Both the position numbers and the translations under genes were made by a program. Source: Branchiostoma floridae (lineage: Eukaryota; Chordata; Leptocardii; Amphioxiformes; Branchiostomatidae). From it: 64,000 nucleotides of DNA. The notes under the pieces were generated by a model. It saw nothing but the letters and a program-made list of their open reading frames with translations. It ran no database searches and was not told the DNA's origin. The stretch covers positions 15,992,900-16,056,899 of the forward strand of contig NC_049979.1 in NCBI RefSeq assembly GCF_000003815.2, read 5' to 3'. This document shows, piece by piece, positions 48,101-60,057 of this stretch (its first letter is position 1; every line of letters begins with the position of its first letter).

Positions 48101-51100
48101 TGATAATATAGGAAAGAAAATGTCAATCTTTTTCATCATATATGATACATAGAAATTGATGCAGAAACAACAGCAATATGGTCCATTGAAGTCAAGTTTC
48201 TTTTTCATGACAAGTTTACATTCCAATTGTTCCGGTTTTAGGAAATACTGGCGTTGACACCCTGGCCCGCTGCTTCTCCCAGCACCACTTCAGCCTGGTG
48301 TCCTTCACAACTGAAGCTGTCCCCACACCTGCAGCACCAAACAGCTGCCCTCTCCCTCCGCTGGTCATCAACGAGCTAAAGCTCCTTCCCGAGGACACAG
48401 AATACATTGAGCTGTCCAGTCAGGGGAGACCATACTTCCCCCTGCAGAGCATAGTGGTGGTGTTTTATAGTGCTGATGGCTTGTCGTACAAGTCTATTGG
48501 CATAGACAAGGCCAGGACAGATGAGAAAGGGCTGTACCTGATTGGGAGCACAGGAATGACTCCACAGCTCTGACTTCACGGTGCAGCCACCTGCATCAGG
48601 CTTCATCAAGGTAAAGAAAGTTCTTTTACAAAGTTTAAAAAGTACAATCATAAGAAATTGTGCAAGAAGTGTGAAGAGGCAGCAGAAGATTTGCCATATT
48701 TTGTGGAAGCATTAACATAGCAAGCAACTCTCACCTTTTTTAAGATGTTGATCTAGAGACCAGACTTTTTGTACCAAGATTCACTCTTTTTTTACAAAGA
48801 AAATGGGCAGTCTGAGTAGACACGGTAGCAAACAAAGGAAGATCAGGATATAAAGGCTACTCTTTGACTGTTCACACATTGCTGACTCAGCAGACTTTGT
48901 TTTGTTGTTTTATTGAAGGTTGATGATTCAGGATGAATAATGACAGCTCATCATCTGCAATGTCCACAAGCATATTACATTAGGAGAACCATAATAGATT
49001 TCCCATTTGATTGTTGCATTCACTTAATGATTTTGGAAATTACATGTATGTTTGTCAATGTGTTGGTATAAATCCATTAGTGTTAAATCACATTGATAAC
49101 ATGAATGCATCATTTATATGAGATACACATTATATTTTTACCATAGATACTTATAATGAAGATGGCATGCATGTTTTTCAGTGATGCTGTACATGTACAT
49201 AAAGCACATCATAGATATTCAGCACAGTAGATGTTTCATTCCTCAAATCAAGGGTAATCGTGATACAATATTCATGTGTCTCCAGTTCCAGGAAACTCTA
49301 TTTAGTCAAGCATTCCTGGTTAGAATGGCTGCCTGCACAATTAGGTCAAGGACTTTGAAAGCCTGCCTACATTTTAAGATTGATGACATCTAGATGTTGG
49401 ACAATGGTGTTCATATCTGTGGACATATGCATTTATGCAGGGCTCAAAATACGTTTTGTACATATCTGCAGTGGTGTAGATACAGCTCTGCCTGCAGTGC
49501 TCTGTTGGATAAGTAGATTTTCTTAACTGTTTAGAAAAAAATTTCACTTCTTTATTTAGAATTTCCTAGATGATACAGATTTGCACAGCAATCAAGTATC
49601 CATATATGCTGGAGAACAGAAATCCCCAATACCCCATTTTTCCCTACTGTAATCGACATATGCAGGTGGCATTTCAAGCCCTGTATTTAATAATGTCTAC
49701 TCCTTACAGAATGGCCCAAATGCAGTTGCGCTGTATCAGGGTCGGAGGACAAGTTTCTTACGTGGTACCCTGGCCGCAAACGCCAGCCTAATCGATGCTG
49801 TGGTGTACAGTTCAGGTCAGAACACTTCCCTTCACAACCTGACAAATGTGTTAACACCCGGAAGGAACCAAGTGGCTGTGAATCTTCCACGGCATAGGAA
49901 TGGCAGTGCCACATCAAGGTGTAGGGGAGAACATGGGTGAGTGAAGTGTTGTTGGTATATTTGACACTAAATCTGGATTAAAATCACAGCTATTGATTTT
50001 AAGAATATTGATAATTGGCCACTAATCTGAGAGAAATATGTGCTTCTGTATCAGAATCTGTCATATCTTAGAACAGACATATAATATTTCAAGGGCTGGT
50101 TGCCTGTATTTGATGCTGCTTGGATAATGTGTATTGATCTTGTAATGTGCGTAGATAAATCAAACTGAATGTAAATTGTGCCCCCTCTCCCATGCATCAC
50201 TCTTACCATCATTGTGCTTTTGTTCCTCCTTGAAGTGTGACGTATGTGCCAGTCCCTTCCACTCCCAAGGATGTGAACTTCTGCTCGTTTCCTGACAACT
50301 TGACCTTGATCATCAATGAAGTCAACATGAATGCCAACAACAGGACAGGAAGCCAGGACTACATAGAATTGTGGGATGGGGGAGTAGGCAACACTCCACT
50401 AGGTAAGATTTCTTGCATTGGCTGATGCTGGGGAGACCCCTTTCTGTCAATGACAATACTGCAGGGTCAGTGATAGGTGCCTCCCATCACTTTGTGTCAT
50501 AAAAAATCACAACCTATTTTTGATTTGATATTAAGTGTTCATCACAGTTTAAGCCATATATACAGTCTGATTTGTTTTTAGATGAAAAAAGACGGTAAAG
50601 ATCTAATTTGTCCACAAATCTCCATCATCAGTATTCTTTATCAAATGATTTTAGTTGATTGTGGATACTTTAAACAGCAATTTTTTATTCTGCTATAACA
50701 GATGGTGTAGAAGTGATCCTGTATGGGGGTCATGATGGGACCGTGTACAGGTTCTTCAGTCTGCTGGGTTACACCACAGACAACCTGGGATACTTTGTCA
50801 TCGGGACCTCCTCTCTCAACCCTTCTCCTCAGCTGGTTGTGACAGAAGGTACAGGCAAGTTTTAGCCTTGACATACTAGTGCCNNNNNNNNNNNNNNNNN
50901 NNNNNNNNNNNNNNNNNNNNNNNNNNNNNNNNNNNNNNNNNNNNNNNNNNNNNNNNNNNNNNNNNNNNNNNNNNNNNNNNNNNNNNNNNNNNNNNNNNNN
51001 NNNNNNNNNNNNNNNNNNNNNNNNNNNNNNNNNNCTATCATTGACTTAATGTTGATAACATGACCAGTACTATCTTTCAAGAGGAGATACATGCTTTTCT

Positions 51101-54100
51101 GTAATACTTCTCCATTTGGAGTTGTATGGACTATTCCTTTTTATCAAAGTGACAATAGGCAAACCATGATCCATAAAAAGAAATTATGGTCACCTCGTTC
51201 TTATAACATATTAATTGTGTCTTTTCTAGCTCCAGACCAAGAAGAAGGTTCTGCTAACATGACTGGTTTCATACAGCATGGCTCTGGTGCTGTGGCCCTG
51301 TATGGACATGTGGGCACCTTCTCCTTTGGTATGACAGCCACCAACACCAGCCTGATTGATGCAGTAGTCTATGGTACACAGGACCACCCTGCACAGGGGC
51401 TACTAGATGTGCTCACCCCAGGTAAAATATTGATGGCCATTTTGGGGGCTGCATCCATAGACAATTGCAAGATTCATGTAGTATTTCTTCCAGTATTCCT
51501 TCTTTCGTATGCAATATAGACATGAAGCAATGATGATATAATAGAAGATGTGCTAATAAAAGTAATCTTTTTTCAGGTCAACATCAGGTGGATGTACCTG
51601 TTTCCTCTTCCGTTGCCGTCAGTATCAGCAGGTGTGAACAAACCTGTTGTGCAAGACTCAACTCAACCTCCTTCAGTCTGACCCCTCCCACTCCACGGGT
51701 GGCAAATAATTGTTCAGTCCCACTGTCATCTCCAACGGGCCCTCCTGCAGCGACAGAGTCTGTGACAAGGCCATGTAAGTGTGATCGTTTAGGTTTAGTT
51801 GCAGCCTGCAACTTGTTCACATGGTGCTATATCGCCAAAGTGCAATTTGCTGCTCAGCAGCTAGGTGGCTCTGTATGCTTTAGCCTGCCTGTACAATGCA
51901 TTAACAGTCATCTTATTGGCCCATCTGTGTCTCCACAGTTGTATTGGTTAACAAATAATCAGGCGGGCTAAAGATTGAAATTTAACTTGTGGATTCTATT
52001 GTAGTTTTTTCCCTTTACAAGAAATTAATGTTAACAGACGTCAGTTCTATTGCTCTAGTCTAATTGTAGCTGTTGTAGTTAACTTTTAGCTAACACTCTG
52101 AAGACACTATGCATGGCTTCCTGCAATTTTTGCTAGTTCAGATATGTTCAGATGAGTTGAGATGCGCTGTCAGTATGTCACTTCTGGCTTGTAGGCAGCT
52201 GGGAAGGGCACTGCCCTCCTCAGTGTCTGGACGCTCAAAATGTGCACATATGTTGTAAATATGCATTTCAATGTAAAAATACTGCTATTGTCACATGCAA
52301 TGAGAAAATGCCCCATTTTGATTTCATACGGTCTTTAAGATTGAAGCTACAAGCCAGCTCATGACAGCAACTGAATCAGCACCAAGGAGAAGATAAATCA
52401 TTGTACCCATTAGGGAGGTACACACTTGTCTTTTGTTGCTATTTCATTATGGAAAATAAGTTGTGAATTGGCAATCTATTCGCATAATTAGAGGCTACAT
52501 GGTTTGATGAATAACATGTTCTGTAGGATATTTTCATTTCATATTTGTGACCAACAACTGCTCGATCCCAACAGTAAACAGCACGACTACAGCTCTGCCC
52601 CTGAGTGAAACTGGCACAGCATCACCAAGTACTACTAATGCTACAACCTTCCCAGCTACTACAAGTACTACCAACCAAACCATTCCAATTCCAATTACAG
52701 CCAACAACTCTACAAGTACCAGCAAGTACGAACCTACTACGAGTAGCACCATACATCCAAGTGCTACAAATGCTTCTGTTAACCCAATGACTTCAACTGC
52801 CAGTACTACCATCAACTCAACTTCTACGAGCACTATTATTCACCTACCTACTACAAGTAGAACAACAACCATACATCCAACCACTACAAATCCCCCAGCT
52901 ACTTCTTCTCCTGCGCCTACAACGACAACTGAAGGCACCATGGCATGGCCCACACTGCCTGCCAATGCCCCCCAAATAGTCATCAATGAATTAAACGCAG
53001 ACTCGCCCAGAGCTGATGTTCAGGAGTTCCTGGAACTGTTTGACCTTGGAGCTGGGGGCACACCACTGGATGGATATTGTCTGGTATTCTACAATGGAGC
53101 ATCAGGAGTGTCTTATGAGACAGTAGACCTCACAGGATACAGGTTTGTTGTAATGTTTTACATAAGATTAGATTCACCAAATACAATTAGCATTTTTCTT
53201 ATCAGAATATGACTTCCATGGTTATAGTTTATTTTCTTGCTTACATGCCAATGCTTCTCTTCTAAACAGAACAAGCCAGGAAGGCTATTTCACTGTTGGC
53301 AGCAGCAGAGTTTCACCAACTCCAGATATGACCATAGACTTCAACTTCATCCAGAATGGTCCTGATGCAGTTGGACTGTACTTTGCCCCAGTCGGAAACT
53401 TTCCCACTAGCTCAGCACCTACAACACAGGGTCTGGTGGATGTGGTCGTGTATGGAAATGGGGAGGCAAATGCCAGGTGAGGATTTTTTATTTGACTTAT
53501 GGTAGATTTAACCTTTTATTTTTTGGTTCAGCCACATCATAGCATACAGCTGAGGCTACCCAAATAAAAGCGCTACCGGTAGTTTTGGTGATGAGAATTG
53601 CCTTACTTTGACGAATTTCAGGCAAAACCAAAGCAAAGGTTTTGGGCCTACATTGCACATTGTCAGTCAACAAGTCTTTGGACTAGGATAGGTGTCATGG
53701 AATTGGAGATTTTGGGTCAGTAATGGGGCAATTCAAATGCTCAAAATACCATACAGCAGATAACACACACCATTGGACTTGACATTTGCATTGAATTTTG
53801 TGCAGCCCTCAATGGTATTCATTTCAACCATGGTATATCTGGAGGACATTTTAAAAAAGTTTTTCTGAACAAAATAACCCAATTTCTGGTGGCAATTCTA
53901 CTGTACCAAAATATGAATGTAGTAGAAAAAGCAGTTATATTCCCATAACTTCTCAGTTCTTAAGTAGGATACTACATTTCCCAGGAATCTGCTGGACATT
54001 CTTGCTCCTGGGCAGACCAAGATCCAGGAGGACAGCAGGCACCTGAACAGGGATGAGACCATCTCCAGGTGTCTGTCCAACAACACAGTGGACCTGTATG

Positions 54101-57100
54101 CCTTTGTACTGGACACACCCTCACCTGGTGGGTAATTTCTGATGTATTTGATATTAGCTGCCCATGGAATAAGATTGTGAATATATATGTGTGATTACTT
54201 CATTCTGTACATTCCCAAGCTCATCATGTTGAACACCACAAGTTCATCGAACATAACCTTGATTAGAGAACACTTCTTTTGGGTTGCAACTTTGATCTTG
54301 ATCTCAGTACCTTGATCATTCTTGATCTGTCTGTGGCATAAACCATTAAAATTGCTCCTCACTTGCCTCCCCACACAGGCTCCAGGAATAACTGCACACT
54401 CCCCAACATTGTCATAAATGAGATCAATGCTGACGAGCAAGGCTTGGACAGGGCAGAATTTATTGAGCTTTACACTCCAGGAAGATCATACGCCTCACTG
54501 GATGGTATTGTCTTGGTCCTGTACAACGGTGATTTAGGGGGAACATCCTACAGAACAATTGACCTGCGAAACCAGAGAACTGATGAGAATGGTTACTTTG
54601 TAATTGGTGGGATAGACGTGCCCAACAGAGACATGACAATCATCCAACATGCCGGGTTCATACAGAACGGTCCTGATGCAATGGCTCTCCACCGAGGATA
54701 CGCCTCTCAATTTCCGTACAGAACACCTGTCACAGCAGAAAACATCATTGATGCAGTCGTGTATGGTAAAACTGATGAGCCAGGTGATCACCTACTGGAG
54801 GTTCTGTTACCAGGACAGCACCTGATTCAGGAAGATCAGGGTTTCCAAGACGGAGATGAGAGTATAAGTCGTTGTCAGTGCTGTGCCCCACTCAATGCTG
54901 CCTCTTTCAGACTTACTATCCCTACCCCAGGAGAGCCCAATGATTGTGTCTCGCCCATACCTTCAGACCTTCCCACCCTGGTCATCAATGAGATCAACGT
55001 TGATATGAAGAACAAGGATGATGCAGAGTTTGTAGAACTCAGAGGGGATGCAAATGCCAATGTTAGCAGCTTGTTGTTGGTCTTCTTCAGTGGCACAGAT
55101 GCCAAGTCATATCTTACACTTGAACTTGAAGGAACAACAGATGCAGATGGCTACTTTCTCATTGGTCACCCCAACAGGACCCCTCCTCCTGATGTTTCAT
55201 TGCCATCGAGACAAGGAGGAGTAATCAAGGTAATGCAAGACTATTGTCAGGTTTGACCCAATGACTACCTAGTACATTTGTATGTGTTTTTCTGGTTGTT
55301 TAATCACTAAAAACATCCAACAAGTGGAATCTGCCTAATTATTGACTTTACTTAATATTCATGTTTTAGATACCCCTTTCCTTTCAGAGAGAGCATTTTG
55401 AAAACACATTTCACAGTTTCACATCATTTTCTTTGATTCTGACTAGTTGACTGTAGCTTATAATGACTTTTTACATGTTCATGTGGTACTACTTTGATGG
55501 AATTGTACAATTTTTTAACAGGAGCTTGCCAATGGTATTGGTCTTTACTACGGAAGTAAGACACACTTCCCAATGAGGACAAATGTGACAGCTAGAAACC
55601 TCCTGGATGCTGTAGTCTACACCACCAACAGGGCAGTCACCAGCCAGGTACTTCTTGACACGCTCACACCTGGGCAGGACATTCTGGTGGAAGAGTACAG
55701 GTGAGAGGATGGCACTACAGTGTTATCAAGGACAATCCTAGAGACATCAGAGTAGAGAGAACAATATGCATTCTTAAACATTGATTACTTCAGTGTCTTG
55801 CATTTTATAGCTATCTATTTTACAGTTATTTAATATTAAATACCTTGACAATTGACAATGTTTAAACATACTACTAGTATATAATTACTTGTTTAATCAT
55901 TGCTGCAAAGCTTCTTATTTCTAATCAAAACTTTTGCAGCTTTTCCCTGTTATTGGAACTAACATCATGTACAATTTGAATGAACGTTTTCAGCTACTTG
56001 GACAATGATGACTCCCTGAGTCGCTGCCAGTGCTGCGCCAGTACAAGAGAGAACGACAAGTACGTTCTGTCACCATCTTCACCTGGCAAAGCCAACATCT
56101 GCCCCAGCAAGCAATACTCCACAACCATCCAGGTCAAGCTGGGTAATGCTAACTGCACTGTCTTCAAGAGGAACCTCACTTTGTTTGAGGAACTGAAGAA
56201 AGTTGTGGCCACTGGAATTGAGACCCGTTGTCAGTGTGGATTTACTGTGGCCTACCTGGCTGGTAAGAAGGCATTAAAATATTAAATATATTTAGATTCA
56301 GCAGTTTGAGTAGAAATGAATGCATGTTATTTCTTAGTGATTATGACTATAAGAATTGATGCATTTGCAGCTGTTGGTAACTATGAAGAAAAATTCATCT
56401 TCGTTGCATTCTTTTGCTAAGTTGTCCCAGTAGCCTACATTTGTTGTCACTCATGCCCTGTGATAATTCAACATGGCTAGATGCTGAGGTCATATGTGGA
56501 AGCACCATCCTGAATGCCACCCTACAAGCAGTCACTGCAGAACAGCTTGACTCCTTCAGACTGGGTTATGAGAAATTTGTGGACAAGACAGCGTACCTGA
56601 CTGTCGGGGGACAATCCTACAGTGTGGAGCCATGCACGTACAGCTGTCTGCCTGTAACAAGAAGGAAACCTCAAGGTCTGGAATATGTTGATGTACCTCG
56701 CAGACAATGTCACAACATGTTCAAAGCTTTCAATTGTGAACTTTGTTGTACAACTTTACTTTATCATTATTGCCAGGTGATATTCAAAAAACAATTTTTT
56801 ACCTTTCAGGTTTGTCTCCTGGTGTTAAGGCAGCCATTGGTATTTGTTGCAGCCTCGCAGTCATTGTGCTTCTCTTAGGCGCTCTTTATGTGTGGAATAG
56901 AAGAAGGTGAGTTTTCTTTTTCCATGGTTAGGATAAAATATGTTAAAGAAAACCACTTTCTACCATGGATTTAAGAAAATTAGGACTCATTAGCCTGATG
57001 ATATTCAATGAACTGCACCTGTCATAAGATTTTTTAAACCTTTTGACTTCTTTTACTCAGCCAAGGAAAATCCAATCCTGAGTGGAGGGAGAGCTGGTCA

Positions 57101-57202
57101 CTTAGCAACCCTGCAGAACTGGCTCCAGCCTACAGCATTGCTAGTTTTGACAACCCTCTGTACGACGACGAATCCTCGGTTAAAAACTCTGGCTTCCTTT
57201 GA
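43775..57202 (+). CDS. Multi-repeat lamin-tail-like (LTD) single-pass membrane protein, 18 exons
   Basis: Exons 43775-45147, 45747-45905, 46260-46393, 48242-48610, 49710-49936, 50236-50402, 50702-50848, 51230-51421, 51577-51774, 52575-53142, 53270-53476, 53985-54127, 54379-55229, 55522-55700, 55994-56262, 56481-56675, 56810-56906 and 57061-57202 join in phase to about 1871 residues, with one frameshift in exon 4. A signal peptide (LASLAVYMIGCFLLIPAPTA) is followed by eight repeats of about 180 residues. Each opens VINEIN...EFIEL, has a GYFVIG-type strand and INGPDA/DAVVYG motifs, and closes SLSRCxCC...TPTPGxPNxC. The opening motif is that of the lamin tail domain. A Ser/Thr-rich stalk splits repeats 5 and 6. 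A membrane-proximal Cys region, one helix and a tail with FDNPLY follow. The protein is probably extracellular and endocytosed. Least certain are the starts of exons 10 and 16. I know of no named orthologue. Confidence 0.85.
45260..45680. repeat. Intronic direct duplication (two ~120-bp copies)
   Basis: Segments near 45260-45385 and 45552-45672 share GATTGGCTTACA, TTGCAATCAAAGG and TTTTGGATTCCCTAG in the same order, spaced about 290 bases apart. A (GT)n run sits at about 45545-45562. Confidence 0.75.
45401..46865. repeat. Second intronic repeat pair across exons 2-3
   Basis: About 140 bases at 45401-45540 recur at about 46722-46865 in the same orientation (shared TTTAACCTCATTT, CCATTGTTTTGCTCGCAGCC and GATTTCCCTGTCCTTGGTGC). 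The pair brackets exons 2 and 3. Confidence 0.75.
47640..48092. mobile_element. Inverted-repeat element in receptor intron 3
   Basis: The left arm (TTGTAAATTCATGGAATGA, then CAGGCCTGCTTACGTGAGTG) and right arm (CACTCATGTAAGCAGGACTG, then TCATTCCATGAGTTTACAA) are inverted over about 65 bases. Roughly 450 bp in total, no ORF, diverged arms. The target duplication was not resolved. Confidence 0.75.
48242..48610 (+). pseudogene. Receptor exon 4: LTD repeat 3 end and repeat 4, with a one-base frameshift
   Basis: The frame entering from exon 3 reads GNTGVDTLARC, VPTPAAPNSC, LVINELKLLPEDTEYIELS and YLIGSTGMTPQ, then hits TGA at 48571-48573. Shifting by one base just before it restores SDFTVQPPASGFIK up to the GTAAAG donor, and the next exon (NGPNAVALYQG) fits that frame. 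So one extra base lies near 48569-48571. A sequencing or assembly error, or a single-allele lesion, is more likely than a dead gene because all other exons are open. Confidence 0.8.
50884..51034. other. Assembly gap (151 N) in receptor intron 7
   Basis: Run of N. The exons on either side join in phase without needing another exon here. Confidence 1.
52575..52965 (+). other. Mucin-like Ser/Thr-rich stalk in receptor exon 10
   Basis: About 130 residues dominated by Thr, Ser, Asn and Pro (for example TTSTTNQTIPIPITANNSTS, and TTTIHPTTTNPPATSS), with several NxS/T sites. It separates LTD repeats 1-5 from 6-8 and is likely heavily O-glycosylated and extended. The exon start is uncertain: acceptor CCAACAG (52574) keeps the frame, while CTGTAG at 52526 would create a stop after the incoming T. 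Confidence 0.8.
56810..57202 (+). CDS. Receptor exons 17-18: transmembrane helix and cytoplasmic tail
   Basis: Exon 17 (56810-56906) encodes AAIGICCSLAVIVLLLGALY followed by VWNRRR, a helix with a positive-inside stop-transfer. Exon 18 (57061-57202) encodes a tail of about 47 residues with SFDNPLYDDESS and a terminal NSGFL. FDNPLY has the FxNPxY form that binds PTB adaptors and AP-2 in the LDL receptor. Confidence 0.88.
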
Positions 57203-59590
57203 AACTACAGAAAGCTGTTTGTTTGGGGTTTGAAACCTGTCTGAGCTTTCTTGGTGCCAAATATGTTATTTGCGGGGTGCTTGCAATATCATAAAACATA
57301 TCAAGCTGACTGTAATATCAGAAACATATCACTACTTTATTGCTTTAATAAATCCCAGGAATTGCTGATTACTGATTACAAACTGCAGTGCAGGTTTGCA
57401 TAAAGTTTCAGGGTCTATAACCAGGCTTAGTTTTGTCTTTCCAATAGAAATATACATTAAGGAAGTATTGCTTATGAAACTTTCATAGCCTTAATTTCTC
57501 TCAAAGATTTATTTACCATCTTTAGCAATCCAAATACCCATTATGTACATTGGTATAATGACAATCATCTCTGAGTTAAAATCTTGCTTGCTTTGCCATT
57601 AAATGATATTGGAAATGTATTTGAAGTTCTACAGGAAATTACATGCAGCTTTTGTATACCAAGATGCATTTGTAGACACTTTGCCTTGTAAACAGACACC
57701 AAGCTAAGGAGCTGAATATTTATCATCATTAGCATCCATTCATTTTTTGTGGGACATAAAATGTACTAGGAAAGACAATTTGTGTCATGCAAAAGCAAAA
57801 TGTTGACCAATGTGTTTTGATAAGTGAGAGGTGTCATTTTAAATACATGTATTACATTTTATATGATATCATGCTGAATATTGTTGTAGATATGCCAATA
57901 TAGATAATTGTGTGAACTTTTAAAAATACTCTTTATCATTCCTGTTATAGCTTCTAAAGTACATGTAGTCTATCAGCCCTCTTTAAAATGAGGGTAATGT
58001 TAAACCAGAATTTCCATATTTTTTTACCTATGCAATTTATGTTACTTCCATTGTTGTGGCATACCATTGTCATTATCAAAATTATATGTACATATCAATG
58101 ATGAGTCACTGTCTGTAGTATATACATGTACATGTAGTTTACAAATTCAGTTGTACACAGGACTTTCTTCCTGATGTGGATAACAGAAATCTGTTTCATT
58201 CAAGTAAACAAAAATAGTGGGAAGTTGACATTTTACTCAAGAAGTATTTAAACTGTAAAGATTTGTCAGTGATATTTTTGGAAATTTATACTGTAATTTG
58301 TCTATGTGCAATATGTATGATCAAAGAAAGAGTTGTTTTGTGATATTAAAGATTGAAGTGATTTTAAATCAACAGTGTGTACTATTGTCTGACTATTCTA
58401 TTTAATCTTTGATGTGTGAAACTTTGGGATGTAAATTTTAAGATGAGGGTGGTTGATTTTAAAATGGACAAAAAGGGGTAAATTGCAGACAATTGTAACC
58501 TAGGATTCTTCTTCTACAGCTGATAATGCCATGTAAGAGCATACATAACTTTTATGGGACATGACAGGGAGTTTGCAATGGTAAATGTTGCTGAAAATAT
58601 ATATAAAGTGATTTGGAAGATTTCATTTAATTTTTTTTCCATGAATTTATGATTGGTAATTGAACAGACCACTCTGATTTTTTTTGCCAAGAAGTTTGAT
58701 ATGTTTTCAGCAGCATTCGTGTATGTGTGGGTGTGTCTGTCAGTCTATGACCATGATAACTCAAGAAGGGTAAGGTCTTGAAGAGACCGTAAAGTATCAA
58801 ATTACATTTTGGGCTGTTAAATGATTGCAGCTTCATAGTCAGTTATTAGTTCGAGAGGAACAATAATGGTATGAACAATGCGAAACATGACCAAATTGGC
58901 ATAACTAACAGGAAAACTATACCAGCATAGTAGTAAATGATTACATACTAGTACTAGTGATAGATGTAGGTTAGATACAGGTGAATATCATCAGACATGG
59001 ATTATGTTAATTTTTGATACAATTTGCATAATTAGTAAGGATGGTTAGAATAGCTTCCTGGAGGATATTTGTGATTTTTTTAAAAGATATGCTTCATGCT
59101 AATAATAAGCGTATTTCTTAATGATATGCTTAACCAATTATGTAACATTACTTACGTTAACGTTATACTGTTATTAAGTTAAGATATCTTGGGAGGGTTT
59201 TTAGGTGATGATTATTTAGTAGAAAGGTTTTGTTCTTTGAACACAATTTTAGGCGAAGTCTTGACAACATTGATATTGAGATGTTCTGGCATTACGTAAC
59301 ATCTCATCATGGGTTTAGTCTTCTCCAGAATCCTCTGGGGTCTGATTAGATTTTGCCAGAGGACTGAGGAGTCAGCCAGCCAAAGCAGCTGCAGCTGGCC
59401 TGTCATACCGTTATAACGTTATGTATTTATTTTTGCCCTAACGTTATGTTTGATATTTTGCCCATGTGGACAGGCGTATAGGTAATTATCATTTGTCAAA
59501 TTTTGGCCTATGTCTAAATTAATAGATCCCTCACAGGAGCCTGAGTGAGCCCAAGGACGTTGTGAGCCCATATGAAGCACATCGTATTTA
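57203..59590. other. Receptor 3' UTR and intergenic DNA
   Basis: AT-rich, no coding sequence seen. Transcription may continue to either poly(A) candidate. Confidence 0.5.
57348..57353 (+). terminator. Candidate polyadenylation signal of the receptor gene
   Basis: AATAAA 146 bases after the stop. A second candidate, ATTAAA, is at 58345-58350. Confidence 0.45.
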
Positions 59591-59639
59591 GATTGACTTG
59601 ACACCCCTACTGAATGGTAGCGCCCGAAAGCGTCACACG

Positions 59640-60057
59640 TCGGAAATTCGAAATTTGCATAAAACCATCAGCGTCCGTTCGCCCGCGGCTGTGCGAAGTT
59701 CCGCACAAAACTTCCATTCCAGGACTTTTAACTTCATTTCATCGCCTTTGCGAATATCCCGTAAGTTCAGAGGAAAGGCAAGGGAGCATTTCGTCTCGTC
59801 TCAGGTTTTGCTGTGCCGTTGGGGCGAAAGGAAACCGAGAGATTTTATCGTGTATTTGGATGCAGGCGCAGCTTGGTGTGCGGTAGGCTGCCCTGAAAGT
59901 CGATACACTCGTCGGTCAGCCGGCTGTGCATGAACGCTGTGGTACTGCCGAAAATGGGTGTCTAGTCGCGGCTGTCATTGGATTTAGCCCTTGAGTTTGA
60001 TACTGAAGAAGGAACAAGTACTGGAGAACATTCGGAGGGAGTGATTTAGTGAATAGG
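59640..60057 (+). promoter_or_regulatory. Candidate promoter and 5' untranslated exon of a gene to the right
   Basis: CpG-rich compared with its surroundings, starting about 59.6 kb and ending AGTGAATAG followed by the strong donor GTGAGT (60058). A 111-codon ORF (59598-59933) overlaps it but has no recognisable protein character. The coding exons would lie beyond the window. Confidence 0.35.

Noticed and set aside
52527..52574. Receptor exon 10 starting at the CTGTAG acceptor (VTNNCSIP in frame)
   Set aside because: The incoming single T would form TGA at the junction. The similarity to VANNCSVP of exon 9 is intriguing but could be an old exon duplication.
52534..52833. Antisense Val/Leu-rich ORF
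   Set aside because: It is the complement of the Thr/Ser-rich stalk; its hydrophobicity is a compositional by-product.
43775..57202. Reading the lamin-tail-like gene as a nuclear lamin
   Set aside because: There is no coiled-coil rod, nuclear localisation signal or CaaX end, and there is a signal peptide and a membrane helix instead.
59598..59933. 111-codon ORF as a protein gene
   Set aside because: It has no domain, signal or composition typical of a protein and overlaps a probable CpG-rich 5' untranslated exon.
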